DNA from: Kluyvera genomosp. 3
Lineage (GTDB): Bacteria > Pseudomonadota > Gammaproteobacteria > Enterobacterales > Enterobacteriaceae
Length of the DNA: 64,000 bases
Assembly: GCA_002211745.1 (NCBI GenBank)
Contig: CP022114.1
Coordinates: forward strand, 2,326,645-2,390,644
Reading direction: 5' to 3'
The notes beneath the pieces were generated by a model. That model ran no database searches. It was given only the letters and a program-made list of their open reading frames with translations, and was not told the origin of the DNA. A program made the translations under genes and the position numbers. This document shows, piece by piece, positions 63,779-64,000 of this stretch (its first letter is position 1; every line of letters starts with the position of its first letter).

Positions 63779-64000
63779 ATGTCGGCTATGAATCCCTTTT
63801 TCGCCAGCAGCACTTTACCTTATCAGGCGCCGCCGTTTGATGTGATTAAAGACGAGCATTATCGTCCGGCCTTTGACGAAGCGCTAAAACGCAAACGCCA
63901 GGACATCGCCGACATTGCCTGCAATCCTGCCGAGGCGACTTTCGAAAACACCTTTATTGCGCTGGAAAAAAGCGGTGAAATGCTTTCGCGCGTGACGTCT
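63779..64000 (+). CDS. dcp: Dipeptidyl carboxypeptidase Dcp, N-terminal part
   Basis: Zinc metallopeptidase of the M3 family that removes C-terminal dipeptides. Only the first 74 codons are in the window: MSAMNPFFASSTLPYQAPPFDVIKDEHYRPAFDEALKRKR..., matching E. coli Dcp. The HExxH motif lies beyond the edge. AGGAG stands six bases before the ATG. Position next to ydfG agrees with E. coli. Confidence 0.93.
   Translation, partial: MSAMNPFFASSTLPYQAPPFDVIKDEHYRPAFDEALKRKRQDIADIACNPAEATFENTFIALEKSGEMLSRVTS

Overview
The window is enterobacterial chromosome, most like Citrobacter or a close relative (Salmonella/Escherichia type). The gene content and order follow E. coli K-12 terminus-side blocks: opgD-rimL-ydcK-tehAB-ydcL, ydcO-sutR-rlhA, ydcR-ydcSTUV-patD-ortT, tqsA-mdtJI-ydgD-ydgU-asr, ynfM-ynfL-mlc-bioD2-clcB-dmsD-ynfHGE, ynfD-ynfC-ynfB-ynfA-rspA and ydfI-rspR-ydfG-dcp. 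The genus call is an inference from synteny. No tRNA, rRNA, IS element or CRISPR array was seen.

The sequence carries a very large number of single-base deletions, well over 100 by hand count. Nearly all shorten a run of G or C, and they break most of the longer genes, including conserved ones such as opgD, rlhA, mlc and ynfE. Restoring one base each time returns a family-typical protein. I therefore annotate the broken genes as CDS spanning the breaks, give break positions, and treat the breaks as probable base-calling errors, not decay.

Layout: 1-5920 holds opgD, rimL, ydcK, tehAB and ydcL. 5924-10463 is a minus-strand accessory cluster: exported alpha/beta hydrolase, OmpR-type response regulator, histidine kinase, a tiny exported peptide and a DipZ-like CcdA/thioredoxin fusion. 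10679-16648 holds a DMT exporter with a divergent AraC regulator, ydcO, sutR and rlhA. 16769-19293 is a CIO-type bd oxidase (cioAB plus a 41-aa subunit). 19456-25542 is an oligosaccharide locus: KdgM-type porin, LacY-like symporter, GH88 unsaturated glucuronyl hydrolase, DUF2264 protein and AraC activator. 25633-33393 carries ydcR, the putrescine-type ABC transporter ydcSTUV, patD, a small exported protein and the membrane toxin gene ortT.

33397-41768 holds tqsA, the spermidine exporter mdtJI with an upstream ORF resembling mdtU, a GGDEF-EAL protein, ydgD, ydgU, asr, an MFS pump and an orphan membrane protein. 41825-52740 holds ynfM/ynfL, mlc, bioD2, clcB, the DMSO-reductase-like ynfE-ynfG-ynfH-dmsD operon and an unknown gene. 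52773-64000 holds ynfD, ynfC, ynfB, ynfA, a hexuronate operon (rspA, uxaC-like, GPH symporter, then ydfI), a universal stress protein, rspR, ydfG, a chromosomal hok/mok-type toxin locus and the start of dcp.

Two themes link the genes. Polyamines: YdcSTUV/PatD take up and oxidise putrescine-derived aldehyde and MdtJI exports spermidine, while speG is missing from its usual place between ynfC and ynfB. Uronic acids: the KdgM/GH88 locus would release uronates, and RspA, UxaC-like, YdfI and a symporter together form a plausible route from hexuronate to 2-keto-3-deoxygluconate.
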